Positions 14,415 through 21,901 of a DNA stretch of 22,032 nucleotides are shown piece after piece (positions within the stretch are counted from its first letter, which is position 1; the number at the start of each line of letters is the position of its first letter). The notes under the pieces were generated by a model. That model saw only the letters and a program-made list of their open reading frames with translations, was not told the origin of the DNA and did no database searches. The position numbers and the translations under genes were made by a program. The stretch comes from CAZRDB01 sp964598695 (GTDB lineage Bacteria > Armatimonadota > Zipacnadia > UBA1398). The DNA lies in NCBI GenBank assembly GCA_964598695.1, contig CAZRDB010000068.1, positions 1 through 22,032 on the forward strand. Direction: 5' to 3'.

Positions 14415-14513
14415 CCTATCTCCCGACGGAGCGTCGGGGGCGGGGGCCGGCCCCCGTTGGCCGGGCCCAGGACCGTTTCCACGAGCGCGGCCGGGCTCCT
14501 GCCCGAGAGGCGC

Positions 14514-14543
14514 TTGACGCGTGTCGCGGGAGCGGGCTAAGCT
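14514..14543 (+). promoter_or_regulatory. Promoter of the candidate ncRNA
   Basis: TTGACG (14514-14519, five of six matches to the -35 consensus) and TAAGCT (14538-14543, with T1, A2 and T6 kept) are separated by 18 bases. Transcription would start near 14550, directly before the structured region. Confidence 0.5.
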
Positions 14544-14549
14544 GCCTAT

Positions 14550-14725
14550 AGACTGAGGAAGGAGGTGGTCTGGATAAGTATGCATTCGGACAGTCGAGGT
14601 GGCTGTAGGAGCTAGCCTCACCGCTCTTCCTTCAGCAAGACGAAACCAAGGGTAGTCAGGTGGCTCCAAGCCAAAGCAGTCACCGCCAGGAGGGGTTCCC
14701 CCGGGAGCCCCTCCTGCTTTGTTGT
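14550..14725 (+). ncRNA. Candidate structured non-coding RNA, about 175 nt
   Basis: A promoter-like element, a structured body and an intrinsic terminator occur in order in the divergent gap, with no sizeable reading frame. Helix A pairs CTGA (14553-14556) with TCAG (14632-14635), GGAAG (14557-14561) with CTTCC (14626-14630) and GGTG (14564-14567) with CACC (14619-14622). Within it GAGG (14596-14599) can pair with CCTC (14616-14619), extended by TGGCT/AGCTA. Helix B pairs GGTGGCT (14659-14665) with AGTCACC (14678-14684). Inside helix B an alternative TGGCT/AGCCA hairpin (14661-14673) is possible. GACTG (14551-14555) could also pair with CAGTC (14677-14681), so two states can be drawn. The two halves share similar text (GGTGGCT ... 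TCACCGC), as if duplicated. It matches no RNA family I can name. A cis-acting leader for the oxidoreductase gene is an alternative to a stand-alone RNA, but that gene has its own promoter after the terminator. Confidence 0.5.
14687..14725 (+). terminator. Intrinsic terminator of the candidate ncRNA
   Basis: CAGGAGGGG (14687-14695) pairs with CCCCTCCTG (14708-14716). The stem extends inward to about 13 pairs (one G-U) with a four-base loop. CTTTGTTGT follows, the best U-rich tail in the window. The opposite strand lacks a T run, so it terminates plus-strand transcription. Confidence 0.75.
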
Positions 14726-14741
14726 ACGGCCGCCGGGCGGC

Positions 14742-14770
14742 GTGACAGGCCCCGAACCCCGTGGTACAAT
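14742..14770 (+). promoter_or_regulatory. Near-consensus sigma70 promoter of the Gfo/Idh gene
   Basis: GTGACA (14742-14747) and TACAAT (14765-14770) each match five of six consensus bases and are spaced by exactly 17 bases. Transcription would start near 14777, leaving a leader of about 25 bases before the ATG at 14802. Lying downstream of the terminator at 14687-14725, it makes the oxidoreductase independent of the ncRNA. Confidence 0.75.
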
Positions 14771-14801
14771 CCGGCGCAATCTCGTGCTTCCCAGAGGTGC
14801 C

Positions 14802-15851
14802 ATGGTGAGTTCTCCCCAGATTCGCTTCGGGATCGTGGGGCTTGGGATCGGTCGGGCACACGCGACCGGCATCCAGAAGTCGCGGGGCGGTCGGATCGCG
14901 GCGCTCTGCGATGTCGATGACGAGGTCCTCGCCCAGCAGTCCCAGACCCTCGGGGTCTCCCGCACGTACCAGGACTACCGGCAGCTGTGTGCCGACCCGG
15001 AGGTCGACGCCGTCTGCGTCTGCACCCCGAACCATCTCCATGCCGAGGTGGCGATCTGTGCGCTGGAGCACGGCAAGCACATCATCGTGGAGAAGCCGAT
15101 CGGCACCTCGGTCGAGGAAGGGCGCCGGATCCTCGAGGCGGCGGCACGCCACGGCAACAACATCGCGATGACCGCCTTCAGCAGCCGCTTCACCGGCCCC
15201 GCGCAGCTTCTCCGCAGGGCGGTCGACGAGGGCCAGCTCGGGGAGATCTACTACGCGAAGGCCAGCTACCTCCGTCGCCAGGGCATCCCGGGCTACGGCA
15301 CCTGGTTCACGAACAAGGCGCAGTCGGGCGGGGGGGCGCTGATCGACCTCGGCGTCCACGTCCTCGACATCGCCTGGTGGCTGATGGGCTGCCCGAGCCC
15401 GGTGAGCTGCACCGGCGCCGTCTACGCGGAGTTCGGGCCGCGTCGCAAGGGGATCGGCGGCCGCCGGAAGGTCGTGCCGGAGGGGGTCTTCAACGTCGAG
15501 GACCTGGGCTGCGGGATGATCCGGCTCGAGGGCGGCAAGACGATCTTCGTCGAGGCGAGCTGGGCCTCCCACGTCAACACCGCCGGCGCCAACGTGCAGC
15601 TCTTCGGCAACCGCGGCGGCGCGAGCCTCGACCCGTGCGTGATCCACACCGACCTGTACGGCGAGGCTCCGGTCGATATCCGTCCCGAGGTGCCGCAGGT
15701 CTACGGCCACGAGGGAGAGCTACAGCACTTCATCGACTGCATCGCCGACCGGGCGCAGCCCGTCGCGACGCTCGAGCACGGGATCGTCGTCCAGCGGATG
15801 CTCGACGGGATCTACGAGTCGGCGCGCACCGGCCTCGAGGTGCGGTTCTAG
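14802..15851 (+). CDS. Gfo/Idh/MocA family NAD(P)-dependent oxidoreductase
   Basis: ATG at 14802 follows AGAGGTG and gives 349 residues, standard for the family. The N-terminal Rossmann domain shows FGIVGLGIGRAHATG (9-23), then CDVDDE after the second strand. The family motif EKPIGTS is at 96-102, in the position of the conserved EKP active-site lysine. The C-terminal domain has GGGALIDLGVHVLDIAWWLMG (179-199), containing the Asp and His of the catalytic DxGxH-like segment. Members oxidise or reduce sugars, inositols or related polyols with NAD(P), mostly in the cytosol. No signal peptide is seen, unlike the Tat-exported subgroup. The exact substrate cannot be told. The gene has a near-consensus promoter 32 bases upstream and ends at a 12-bp terminator shared with the pseudopilin gene. 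Confidence 0.9.
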   Translation: MVSSPQIRFGIVGLGIGRAHATGIQKSRGGRIAALCDVDDEVLAQQSQTLGVSRTYQDYRQLCADPEVDAVCVCTPNHLHAEVAICALEHGKHIIVEKPIGTSVEEGRRILEAAARHGNNIAMTAFSSRFTGPAQLLRRAVDEGQLGEIYYAKASYLRRQGIPGYGTWFTNKAQSGGGALIDLGVHVLDIAWWLMGCPSPVSCTGAVYAEFGPRRKGIGGRRKVVPEGVFNVEDLGCGMIRLEGGKTIFVEASWASHVNTAGANVQLFGNRGGASLDPCVIHTDLYGEAPVDIRPEVPQVYGHEGELQHFIDCIADRAQPVATLEHGIVVQRMLDGIYESARTGLEVRF

Positions 15852-15879
15852 CACGGCTCCGGCGTTGCCTCAGACAACA

Positions 15880-15907
15880 AGGGCCCGAGCGGCGTCGCTC
15901 GGGCCCT
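15880..15907. terminator. Bidirectional terminator, 12-bp stem
   Basis: AGGGCCCGAGCG (15880-15891) pairs perfectly with CGCTCGGGCCCT (15896-15907) around a GCGT loop. On the minus strand it is followed by TGTTGTCTG, a U-rich tail suited to the pseudopilin gene. On the plus strand it closes the oxidoreductase gene. It lies between the two convergent stop codons. Confidence 0.75.
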
Positions 15908-15931
15908 CGCATGTACGGGTTCGGCCGTCTG

Positions 15932-16699
15932 CTAGCGGACGTCGCGCCCGCTGCCCGGCTCGTTCTGGTGGCTGCCCTGGATCGGGGTGCCGTCCGGGCG
16001 GAACCACATCCAGTTGAGGTCGTGGACCGAGCCGCCGGGGTAGTCCTGGGCCGTGACGTGGCGCCAGACCTTGGCGTGGCCATCGAAGAAGGTCGCGTTG
16101 ATCTGCGGCTCGGGGCCGGTCGTCCAGACATTCTTGGGGTCGATGTGGAAGGCCTGGACGTCGCTGTAGACAACCTGCTGGGCCGGCTGGCCGAGGAGCG
16201 CCTCCTTCAGGATGTTGCCGTTGGCGCCGTTGTAGTCGATCCAGTAGCGGAAGTAGTAGGACGAGACGACGTGGGTCATGTCGGGGAAGATCGCGTTCGC
16301 CGTGTTGACCCAGCCGGAGCTGCGGCGGCTCCAGTAATCGCCCTCGTCATCGCTGGGGCAGACGAGGATCTGGCTGTTCTTCATGTAGGGGTTGAGGAAT
16401 CGCTGGGTTCCGCCGTCGAGCATGATCGTGATGTTGCTGCCATCGGCGGGCCAGGGCGGGGTCTGGAAGGCGGCATGGAGGCACTGGAAGTAGTAGAGCC
16501 TCCCGTCGTAGTCCTGCATGTAGCTGAGGACGGCCGTGCCGATCTGTCGCGTGTTCGAGAGGCAACTGGTCTGTCGGGCCTTCTCACGCGCCCGAGCGAA
16601 CACCGGGAAGAGGATCGCCGCGAGGATGGCGATGATGGCGATAACCACCAACAGCTCAATCAGGGTGAAGCCACGCTTCGTGCTTCGTGCAGCTCGCAT
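15932..16699 (-). CDS. Type II pseudopilin-like protein with H-x9-DG-type C-terminus
   Basis: ATG at 16699 has a perfect AAGGAGG eight bases upstream; the open frame before it lacks such a site. The 255-residue product has a class III prepilin signal: KRG cleaved after Gly10, then FTLIELLVVIAIIAILAAIL with Glu15 at position 5 of the mature protein. The following FARAREKARQTSCLSNTRQIG is the wording typical of Armatimonadota and Planctomycetes prepilin-like families. The C-terminal part has FFDGHAKVW (204-212), corresponding to the DG-containing end of this family. Such proteins are exported, processed by PilD-type peptidase and assembled into pseudopili or displayed on the surface; dozens of paralogues per genome are common, and roles are unknown. 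The lipoprotein gene lies 55 bp upstream in the same orientation. Confidence 0.9.
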   Translation of the reverse strand: MRAARSTKRGFTLIELLVVIAIIAILAAILFPVFARAREKARQTSCLSNTRQIGTAVLSYMQDYDGRLYYFQCLHAAFQTPPWPADGSNITIMLDGGTQRFLNPYMKNSQILVCPSDDEGDYWSRRSSGWVNTANAIFPDMTHVVSSYYFRYWIDYNGANGNILKEALLGQPAQQVVYSDVQAFHIDPKNVWTTGPEPQINATFFDGHAKVWRHVTAQDYPGGSVHDLNWMWFRPDGTPIQGSHQNEPGSGRDVR

Positions 16700-16754
16700 T
16701 GTCCAACCTCCTTGCGTACCTGACGATCGCCCCGTGACCAACCGCCCGGGGGGC

Positions 16755-16970
16755 CTACTTGCCGCCCTGCGCTCCCTTGACGCGAGCCTCAAACTCGGAC
16801 GGGGTGGTCGCGCTGCCGCCCTCGACCGTCTTGCCGTCGGGCGTCGTGATCTTGCTCGAGTTGAGCTGCGGCACCGCCGCGCCCTCCGCCGGCTTCTTCT
16901 TCCCGCACCCCACGAGCAGCACCGCGCCCAGCAGGAGGGCCAACGCCCCCATGGCAAACGTTTTGACCAT
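16755..16970 (-). CDS. Small lipoprotein upstream of the pseudopilin
   Basis: ATG at 16970 is preceded by GGAGAGGAGAG and gives 71 residues. A lipoprotein signal is clear: MVKTFAMGALALLLGAVLLVGC, with lipobox LVGC and Cys22, followed by KKK. The mature part is short, polar and probably unstructured (SSKITTPDGKTVEGGSATTPSEF). The Lys residues after Cys do not indicate inner-membrane retention, so the destination is open. No family was recognised. It is 55 bp ahead of the pseudopilin gene and likely cotranscribed, suggesting a surface or secretion accessory role. The longer open frame that runs upstream in this phase is arginine/serine-rich and is a composition artefact. Confidence 0.72.
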   Translation of the reverse strand: MVKTFAMGALALLLGAVLLVGCGKKKPAEGAAVPQLNSSKITTPDGKTVEGGSATTPSEFEARVKGAQGGK

Positions 16971-17268
16971 CGATCTCTCCTCTCCTCGATCGGTCGATCC
17001 GCGAACCGCTTCTACTGGTTTGTGCGCTGCCGGTTGCGGGACACCTGCCGCAAACTGCACGCGGCAGGCCAGGCCCGGCCGTGTGCGGGAGGGAGGCCAG
17101 CGGTTCGTCGTCAGACCAGCGGACGGCCGGTGAGCGGGTTCCCCGGCGTCGTCGGTACGTACGACGGCGCGAGCGCTGGAAGCGTCTCGGGGTTGGCCTT
17201 GCCTTCGGGGCGGTAGGGCTCCCGCGCGGCGGGAGCGGGTTCGCGATCGTCGCGCGCGGGGTGGCCCG
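16971..17268. other. Gene-free segment between lipoprotein and AAA+ ATPase genes
   Basis: No convincing gene is seen in these 298 bases. Two hairpins can be drawn. GCTCCCGC/GCGGGAGC (17218-17225 with 17229-17236, three-base loop) lies 33 bases past the ATPase stop and may terminate it. CGTCGT/ACGACG (17147-17152 with 17161-17166) encloses CGGTACGT. The promoter of the lipoprotein-pseudopilin pair should be here but no convincing -35/-10 pair was found. Confidence 0.5.
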
Positions 17269-18789
17269 CTAGGCGCTCGCGGGAACCTGGAAGCCGATCG
17301 TGCGGTCGCTGTCGCCGCCCGCGAGGCTTCGCTTCTCCTCGAGCGCGGCGCCACGGAGGTCGGCTTGGCGGATGACCCGCTCCGCGATCGGCCGCGAAGC
17401 GGCGGCGACCGCCGCGCGGAGCGTCGCGTTCTTGATGTGCCCGCCGGCGAAGGCGAACTCGTGGGCGAGCGCCTCGAGGTCGACGTCGGCCGCAAGCGGG
17501 GCCTGCTCGGGGAGATGGCGACGCCAGATCTCACGGCGCGAGGCCGCGTCGGGGATCGGGAAGACGGCGCGGACGGCGATCCGGCGCTCGAAGGCCGGGT
17601 CGAGACCCTCGGCGCGGTTGGTGGTGAGGATCAACACGCCCTCGAAGCGCTCGACCTCCTGCAGGAGGACGTTGACCTCGCGGTTGAAGCTCTGGTCGGT
17701 CGCGTTCGAGACCTGCATGCGGGTGTAGAACAGCGCGTCGGCTTCGTCGAAGACGAGCACCGCGTCGTTGCTCCGGGCCTCCTGGAACAGCGCGAGGAGG
17801 TTCTTCTCGGTGTCGCCGACCCACTTGCTGACGACCTCGGGGTAGGAGACCATGAGGATCTTCTTGCCGAGCGAGCTGGCGACGGCATGTGCGGCCATGG
17901 TCTTGCCGGTGCCGGGGGGGCCGCTGAACAGCACGGTCGAGTGGCCGGTGCGGCCGTGGACCTCGCCGTAGCCCCACTGGTCGAGGATCGTCGCGCGGTG
18001 TTCGGCGAAGCGCACCACGTGCTCGACCTGGCCGAGGACGGGGGCGGGGAGGACGATGTCGCGGAGGGTGAAGCGGGGCTCGCCGAGCGCGCGGCCGAAG
18101 TTGGGGGCCTGCTCGCGCAGGTTGCCGACGCTCTGGGGGGCCTCGCGGCAGGGGTCTTGCAGCTCCTGGATCGCGCGCTCCGAGATCTTGAAGTAGGCGT
18201 CGAGGACCGTCGACTCGGCAGCGGCCGAGGAGGTCATCAGGCCGCTGCGGACCAGCGCCCCCGAGGGGTAGAGGTAGCGGCGGGCGGCGAGGACGTCGAT
18301 GCGGTCCTCGATGAGGATGCCGAGGATGTCGCGGCCCCGCGAGTAGGTCTTCTGGCCGTTCACCGTGATGTCTTCGAGCAGGAGGATCAGGAGGATCTGC
18401 AGCTCGGTCTCGTCGAGGCCGTACTTCGCGGCGAAGCGGTCGACCAGGTAGGTCTGGCCCTGGGCCGCGGCGATCGAGCGCTTGGTCTCGATCCGCTCGA
18501 CCAGCCGGTCGACGCGAAGCTGCAGGCGCTGCAGCTCTCCCTTGCGCGTCTGCTCGTAGTCGGGGTCGCTGAGGCCCTCGTCATCCCACTCGCGCGCCCG
18601 GACCTTGTGGCTGTACAGGCGCTGCCGAAGGTCGAGAAGCTGGAGGGAGTCCTCAAGCAGTTCGCGATCGGTTCGATACGGGGCTGTGATCCTGCGACCC
18701 ATCTCGTCGAGCCAGGCCTCCTCGGCCTCCCCTACCAGGGAGGCGGACTCCGCCTGAGTCTCGACGGGGAACAACTCGCCGTTCCCCAT
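17269..18789 (-). CDS. Classic AAA+ ATPase with long helical N-terminal region
   Basis: ATG at 18789 follows GGGAAGG by four bases; the product has 506 residues. The C-terminal ATPase module is complete: Walker A GPPGTGKT (290-297), Walker B VLVFDEAD (344-351) with Asp348 and Glu349, sensor 1 LTTNRAEG (Asn391), Arg finger region FERRIAVR (400-407) and a lid segment GGHIKNATLRAAV. SKWVGDTEKN (321-330) is the pore loop 1 region of the Cdc48/FtsH/spastin-like clade, with Trp as the aromatic. Residues 1-280 are mostly helical, including a charged coiled-coil-like stretch (80-110), and lack a protease or membrane domain. It is therefore likely a hexameric protein-remodelling ATPase in the cytosol with an adaptor-like N-terminus. 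Similar stand-alone ATPases accompany contractile injection systems, but no such genes are nearby. Substrate unknown. Confidence 0.85.
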   Translation of the reverse strand: MGNGELFPVETQAESASLVGEAEEAWLDEMGRRITAPYRTDRELLEDSLQLLDLRQRLYSHKVRAREWDDEGLSDPDYEQTRKGELQRLQLRVDRLVERIETKRSIAAAQGQTYLVDRFAAKYGLDETELQILLILLLEDITVNGQKTYSRGRDILGILIEDRIDVLAARRYLYPSGALVRSGLMTSSAAAESTVLDAYFKISERAIQELQDPCREAPQSVGNLREQAPNFGRALGEPRFTLRDIVLPAPVLGQVEHVVRFAEHRATILDQWGYGEVHGRTGHSTVLFSGPPGTGKTMAAHAVASSLGKKILMVSYPEVVSKWVGDTEKNLLALFQEARSNDAVLVFDEADALFYTRMQVSNATDQSFNREVNVLLQEVERFEGVLILTTNRAEGLDPAFERRIAVRAVFPIPDAASRREIWRRHLPEQAPLAADVDLEALAHEFAFAGGHIKNATLRAAVAAASRPIAERVIRQADLRGAALEEKRSLAGGDSDRTIGFQVPASA

Positions 18790-19173
18790 AGCACCTTCCC
18801 CCGTGGCTCCCGCCTGGGAGCTGACTGGGTTCGAGGACTCAGGCTGTCACCGATGGCAACAGCCGGGGAGCCCCCGAAGTTCAGACTGGCCGCCGCGCCC
18901 ACACCCCGCCCGAGTGCGGGCCGCGGGCGCTGGGTCCGCGGCACTGCAACGGACGGACAGACGAGCAATCGGATCAACTTCTGCGGAGGTTTTCACACCA
19001 ATTCTCGAAGATTCCTTGCCTGTCACGAGTGATTCTCGTGCCAGCCGCCCAGACCCCTCACAGGAGGCTTCCGGGCGCCCTCCGCGCCCCGGGGAGGTGG
19101 TCGCGCTCGCTCGTGGAACAGCCGCGCGAGGCCGGTCGCGCACGGTCTTGGCCCGGCCCGGGAGAGGAACACC
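18790..19173. promoter_or_regulatory. Divergent intergenic region of ATPase and 901-aa protein genes
   Basis: No gene is seen in 384 bases. The segment 18971-19035 is AT-richer than its surroundings and is the likely promoter area. CACGAG (19024-19029) and CTCGTG (19035-19040) form a perfect 6-bp inverted repeat with a five-base spacer, operator-like or a leader hairpin for the plus-strand gene. No clear -35/-10 pair was found on either strand. Confidence 0.4.
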
Positions 19174-21879
19174 ATGCCGACAGCACCGAGAAGCCTCATC
19201 GCGGCCGCGGCGGCGGCTCTGCTCGTCCTCCTCGGAGCGGCCTCCGCAGCGCGGGCCGAGGGCCTTCCGGCGTTCGACTTCACCGACGGCGACCAAGTCC
19301 GCGCGTGGCGTCCCACACACGATGTCGGGAGCATCGCCGCGACCGCCGACGGCATGGCGGTCGAGATCACCGGCCTCGATCCGTACATCCAGGGCCCCCT
19401 CCGCGACTACCCCGCCGAGACCCCTCTGTGGCTCACGATCCGGCTGAAGTCGGACCGTGCGGGGGTGGGTCAGATCTTCCCCTTCACCGCGACGAGGGGG
19501 CCGAGCGAGGCGGATTCGGTTCGCTTCACGGTCCCGACCGCGGGCGAGTGGCTCACGGTCCGCGTCCCAATCCCCGCGCTGGGCCCCGGCGTTGGCCTCC
19601 GCTTCGACCCGCCGGGCATCGAGGGCCGCTGTGTCATCGCCTCGATCGCGTTCGAGGAGCGGGTGGTCCCCACGTCCCCGGCGTGGCCCGTGCCCGACCC
19701 ACCGGAGATGGACGGCGCGCGACGCCTCCAGAGCGGCGACCTCGTCGTCCGGCAGAGCGTACGGCAGCTCGGGGGGATCACCGTCGAGGTGGCGGGGCGC
19801 CAGGTCGCCGTCGGCAACACGCGGCCACTGATCGGCTATGCCGGGGGCGGCTCGATGCGGTGGCTCGATGTCGCCCGGCTCGCTGAGGTCCAGTGCCTCC
19901 AGCGGCTCGGCGCGACCACGATCGAGGCGCGGTTCCGCGACCCCGATGGCGGGATGTGGGTGATCCAGCAGGCGCTCCGGCGCGGGAAGGTGAGTGGCTC
20001 GGTCACCATCCGCACGACCGTCAGCGTCGACGCCCAGCGCGATGTCTGCTACCTCCCGCTGCTGATCCTCCACCCCGGCGTCGGGAGCTTCGGCCCCAAG
20101 CAGGAGCATGCGCTGTTCGCGGGCCTCGAGTACATGGACGCCCCAGACACGAGCAGCAGTGAGGCCGATATCACCGGCCCAGGCAGCAAGCGCCAGGTGC
20201 CGGACACGGCCAAGGTGACCTTCCCGCTGATGGTGGTGCAGGCCGAGGGCCGGTACGTGGGCCTGATCTGGGACCAGCGGCCCGAGGTCGCGCCGGTGTT
20301 CGACGCGCCCGATCGTCTCTTCGGCTCGGGCGGGCACACGATGGGCGTGCTCTTCCCCGGCTCGAACGGTCTCGACCGGCAGGAGGGCAGCCTTCTCCCC
20401 TACGGCGGCCAGCTGCTGGAGCCGGATGCGCCGCTCACTCTCGAGGCGACGATCATCGGCGGCCAGGGCACCAGTGTGGTTCCCGCTGTGCAGCAGTACG
20501 TGGCGCTGCGTCCGCTCCCGCCCGTTCCGCAGACCGGTCTCGGCCTGCAGGGCTACGTCCGGCAGGCTGCGGCGGGCTGGCTCGATTCGCGGATCGGCGA
20601 GGACGGCGGCTACCGCCATGCCTACTGGCCAGGGTGGAACGCGACGGCCTCTCCGGCAGCCGACGCGGCCCTGTGGATGACCTGGCTTGCGCGCATGACC
20701 GAGGATGCCGGCCTGCGGCAGCGGCTCGACGCGGCGGCCGGAGCAGCGCTCTTCCAGGTCGAGCCCGGCGCGTACGACCATGCCGGCGTCTCGCACGTCC
20801 GCTACCCGGCCCAGTCGCTGGTCTTCGGCCACGTCGCGGAGAACGCGCAGGCGGCGGAGGAGGCGGGCAGGGCGACGCTCGCTGGCTTCGAGCCCGATGG
20901 CGCGGTTCTCTACCGGCAGGCCCCAGGGGCTCTCGACTACGGTAGGACCCACTTCGCGCCCGACGCGAACGGGCTCACGGCGGGGCGCGTGGCGGCCCTG
21001 CTGCAGGAGGCCACCGTCAGCGGGGACCCACAGCTGGTGCGCACGGGGCTACGGATGCTGCGCGCGCTCGACCGGTTCGACGACAGCACCCCTCGCGGCG
21101 CGCAGACCTGGGAGGTGCCGCTCCACACGCCGGACATCCTCGCCTCGGCGTACCTCGTGCGGGCCTACACGCTCGGCTACGAGCTGACGGGGGAGCGCGA
21201 TCTGCTGGAGCGGGCGATCTACTGGGCCTGGACCGGTGTGCCGTTCGTCTACCTGCGGAACCCCGCCGACCGGCCTGTGGGGCCGTACGCGACGATCCCC
21301 GTCTTCGGCGCGACACAGTGGGTGGGCTCGTGGTTCGGCCTCCCCGTCCAGTGGTGCGGCCTGGTCTACTCCGACGCGCTCTATCGGCTGATCCGCCACG
21401 ACCCCGGGAACGCCGCGCTGTGGAAGCGGCTGGCCGACGGCATTGCCGCAAGCGGGATCCAGCAGAACTACCCGCTCGGTGAGCCCGACCTCGAGGGGCT
21501 GCTGCCGGACTCGTTCAACCTTCGGCCGCAGACACGCAACGGCGTGGCGATCAACCCGGGGACGGTTCAGGCCAGCGCGATTCGCCTCGTGGGCGGGCCG
21601 GAGGTCTACGACTTCCGCGTCTTCCGGGCGAGCGGTCTTCTGGTGCACGCGCCGGGGGCGATCGAGCGGGCGCAGGAGAGCGCCCGAAGCGTGCGGGTCC
21701 GCGTGCGCGGCTGGACGGGCCGTCCCTACTCGCTGCTCATCGTGGGCTTGCGCGCCGAGCCGGTGGTCCTGGTCAACGGCCGGACGGTCGCGCTCGAGGG
21801 GCCGAACCAGTACATCGCCGACAAGGGCCGGCTGATCCTCGAGGTGGAGGGCTCGCCGACCATCGAGGTCCGGTGGTAG
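19174..21879 (+). CDS. Large secreted protein of unknown function, possible carbohydrate-active enzyme
   Basis: ATG at 19174 follows GGGAGAGGAAC; the product has 901 residues. A signal peptide is clear (residues 1-28, hydrophobic core AAAAALLVLL, cleavage after ARA). Residues about 30-165 look like a beta-sandwich carbohydrate-binding-type module (start LPAFDFTDGDQVRAW, end CVIASIAFEERV). Residues about 170-450 are beta-rich. Residues about 465-720 are helical, with aromatic-rich segments (GGYRHAYWPGWNATASPAADAA written in two parts: GGYRHAYWPGW near 477, then NATASPAADAA; TPDILASAYLVRAYTLGYEL near 652), in the style of an alpha/alpha toroid found in glycosidases and polysaccharide lyases. 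The C-terminal part from about 800 is beta-rich. No catalytic motif can be named. It is divergent from the ATPase gene and alone on its strand. An extracellular glycan-processing role is inference. Confidence 0.72.
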   Translation: MPTAPRSLIAAAAAALLVLLGAASAARAEGLPAFDFTDGDQVRAWRPTHDVGSIAATADGMAVEITGLDPYIQGPLRDYPAETPLWLTIRLKSDRAGVGQIFPFTATRGPSEADSVRFTVPTAGEWLTVRVPIPALGPGVGLRFDPPGIEGRCVIASIAFEERVVPTSPAWPVPDPPEMDGARRLQSGDLVVRQSVRQLGGITVEVAGRQVAVGNTRPLIGYAGGGSMRWLDVARLAEVQCLQRLGATTIEARFRDPDGGMWVIQQALRRGKVSGSVTIRTTVSVDAQRDVCYLPLLILHPGVGSFGPKQEHALFAGLEYMDAPDTSSSEADITGPGSKRQVPDTAKVTFPLMVVQAEGRYVGLIWDQRPEVAPVFDAPDRLFGSGGHTMGVLFPGSNGLDRQEGSLLPYGGQLLEPDAPLTLEATIIGGQGTSVVPAVQQYVALRPLPPVPQTGLGLQGYVRQAAAGWLDSRIGEDGGYRHAYWPGWNATASPAADAALWMTWLARMTEDAGLRQRLDAAAGAALFQVEPGAYDHAGVSHVRYPAQSLVFGHVAENAQAAEEAGRATLAGFEPDGAVLYRQAPGALDYGRTHFAPDANGLTAGRVAALLQEATVSGDPQLVRTGLRMLRALDRFDDSTPRGAQTWEVPLHTPDILASAYLVRAYTLGYELTGERDLLERAIYWAWTGVPFVYLRNPADRPVGPYATIPVFGATQWVGSWFGLPVQWCGLVYSDALYRLIRHDPGNAALWKRLADGIAASGIQQNYPLGEPDLEGLLPDSFNLRPQTRNGVAINPGTVQASAIRLVGGPEVYDFRVFRASGLLVHAPGAIERAQESARSVRVRVRGWTGRPYSLLIVGLRAEPVVLVNGRTVALEGPNQYIADKGRLILEVEGSPTIEVRW

Positions 21880-21901
21880 GGGCGGGGCTTGCGCCCGCCC
21901 C
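21879..21901 (+). terminator. GC-rich hairpin after the 901-aa protein gene
   Basis: GGGGCGGG (21879-21886) pairs with CCCGCCCC (21894-21901), starting at the last base of the stop codon, with a seven-base loop. No U tract follows. The adjoining C run is suspect, so the structure may be partly an assembly effect. Confidence 0.35.

Noticed and set aside
14651..14684. Possible SRP RNA signature: GTCAGG, a hairpin, then AAGCAG
   Set aside because: The GGAA tetraloop and the conserved GGAAGGAAGCAGCC context are missing, and the 5' part folds on itself instead of closing the long SRP arm. The resemblance is limited to two hexamers.
14641..14690. Resemblance to cobalamin or M-box riboswitch text (GAAACCAAGGG, GTCAGGTGGCTCC)
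   Set aside because: Only short fragments match, in the wrong order or spacing. The terminator is followed by a separate promoter, and the downstream gene is not a transporter or cobalamin gene.
14415..15710. Minus-strand extension of the transglutaminase frame through the ncRNA and oxidoreductase
   Set aside because: The extension is antisense to a convincing Gfo/Idh gene. The Tat signal and ribosome site mark the real start near 14414.
17269..18789. Member of a contractile injection system locus
   Set aside because: No sheath, tube, spike or baseplate gene occurs in the flanking sequence, and the similarity is at the level of the general AAA+ class.
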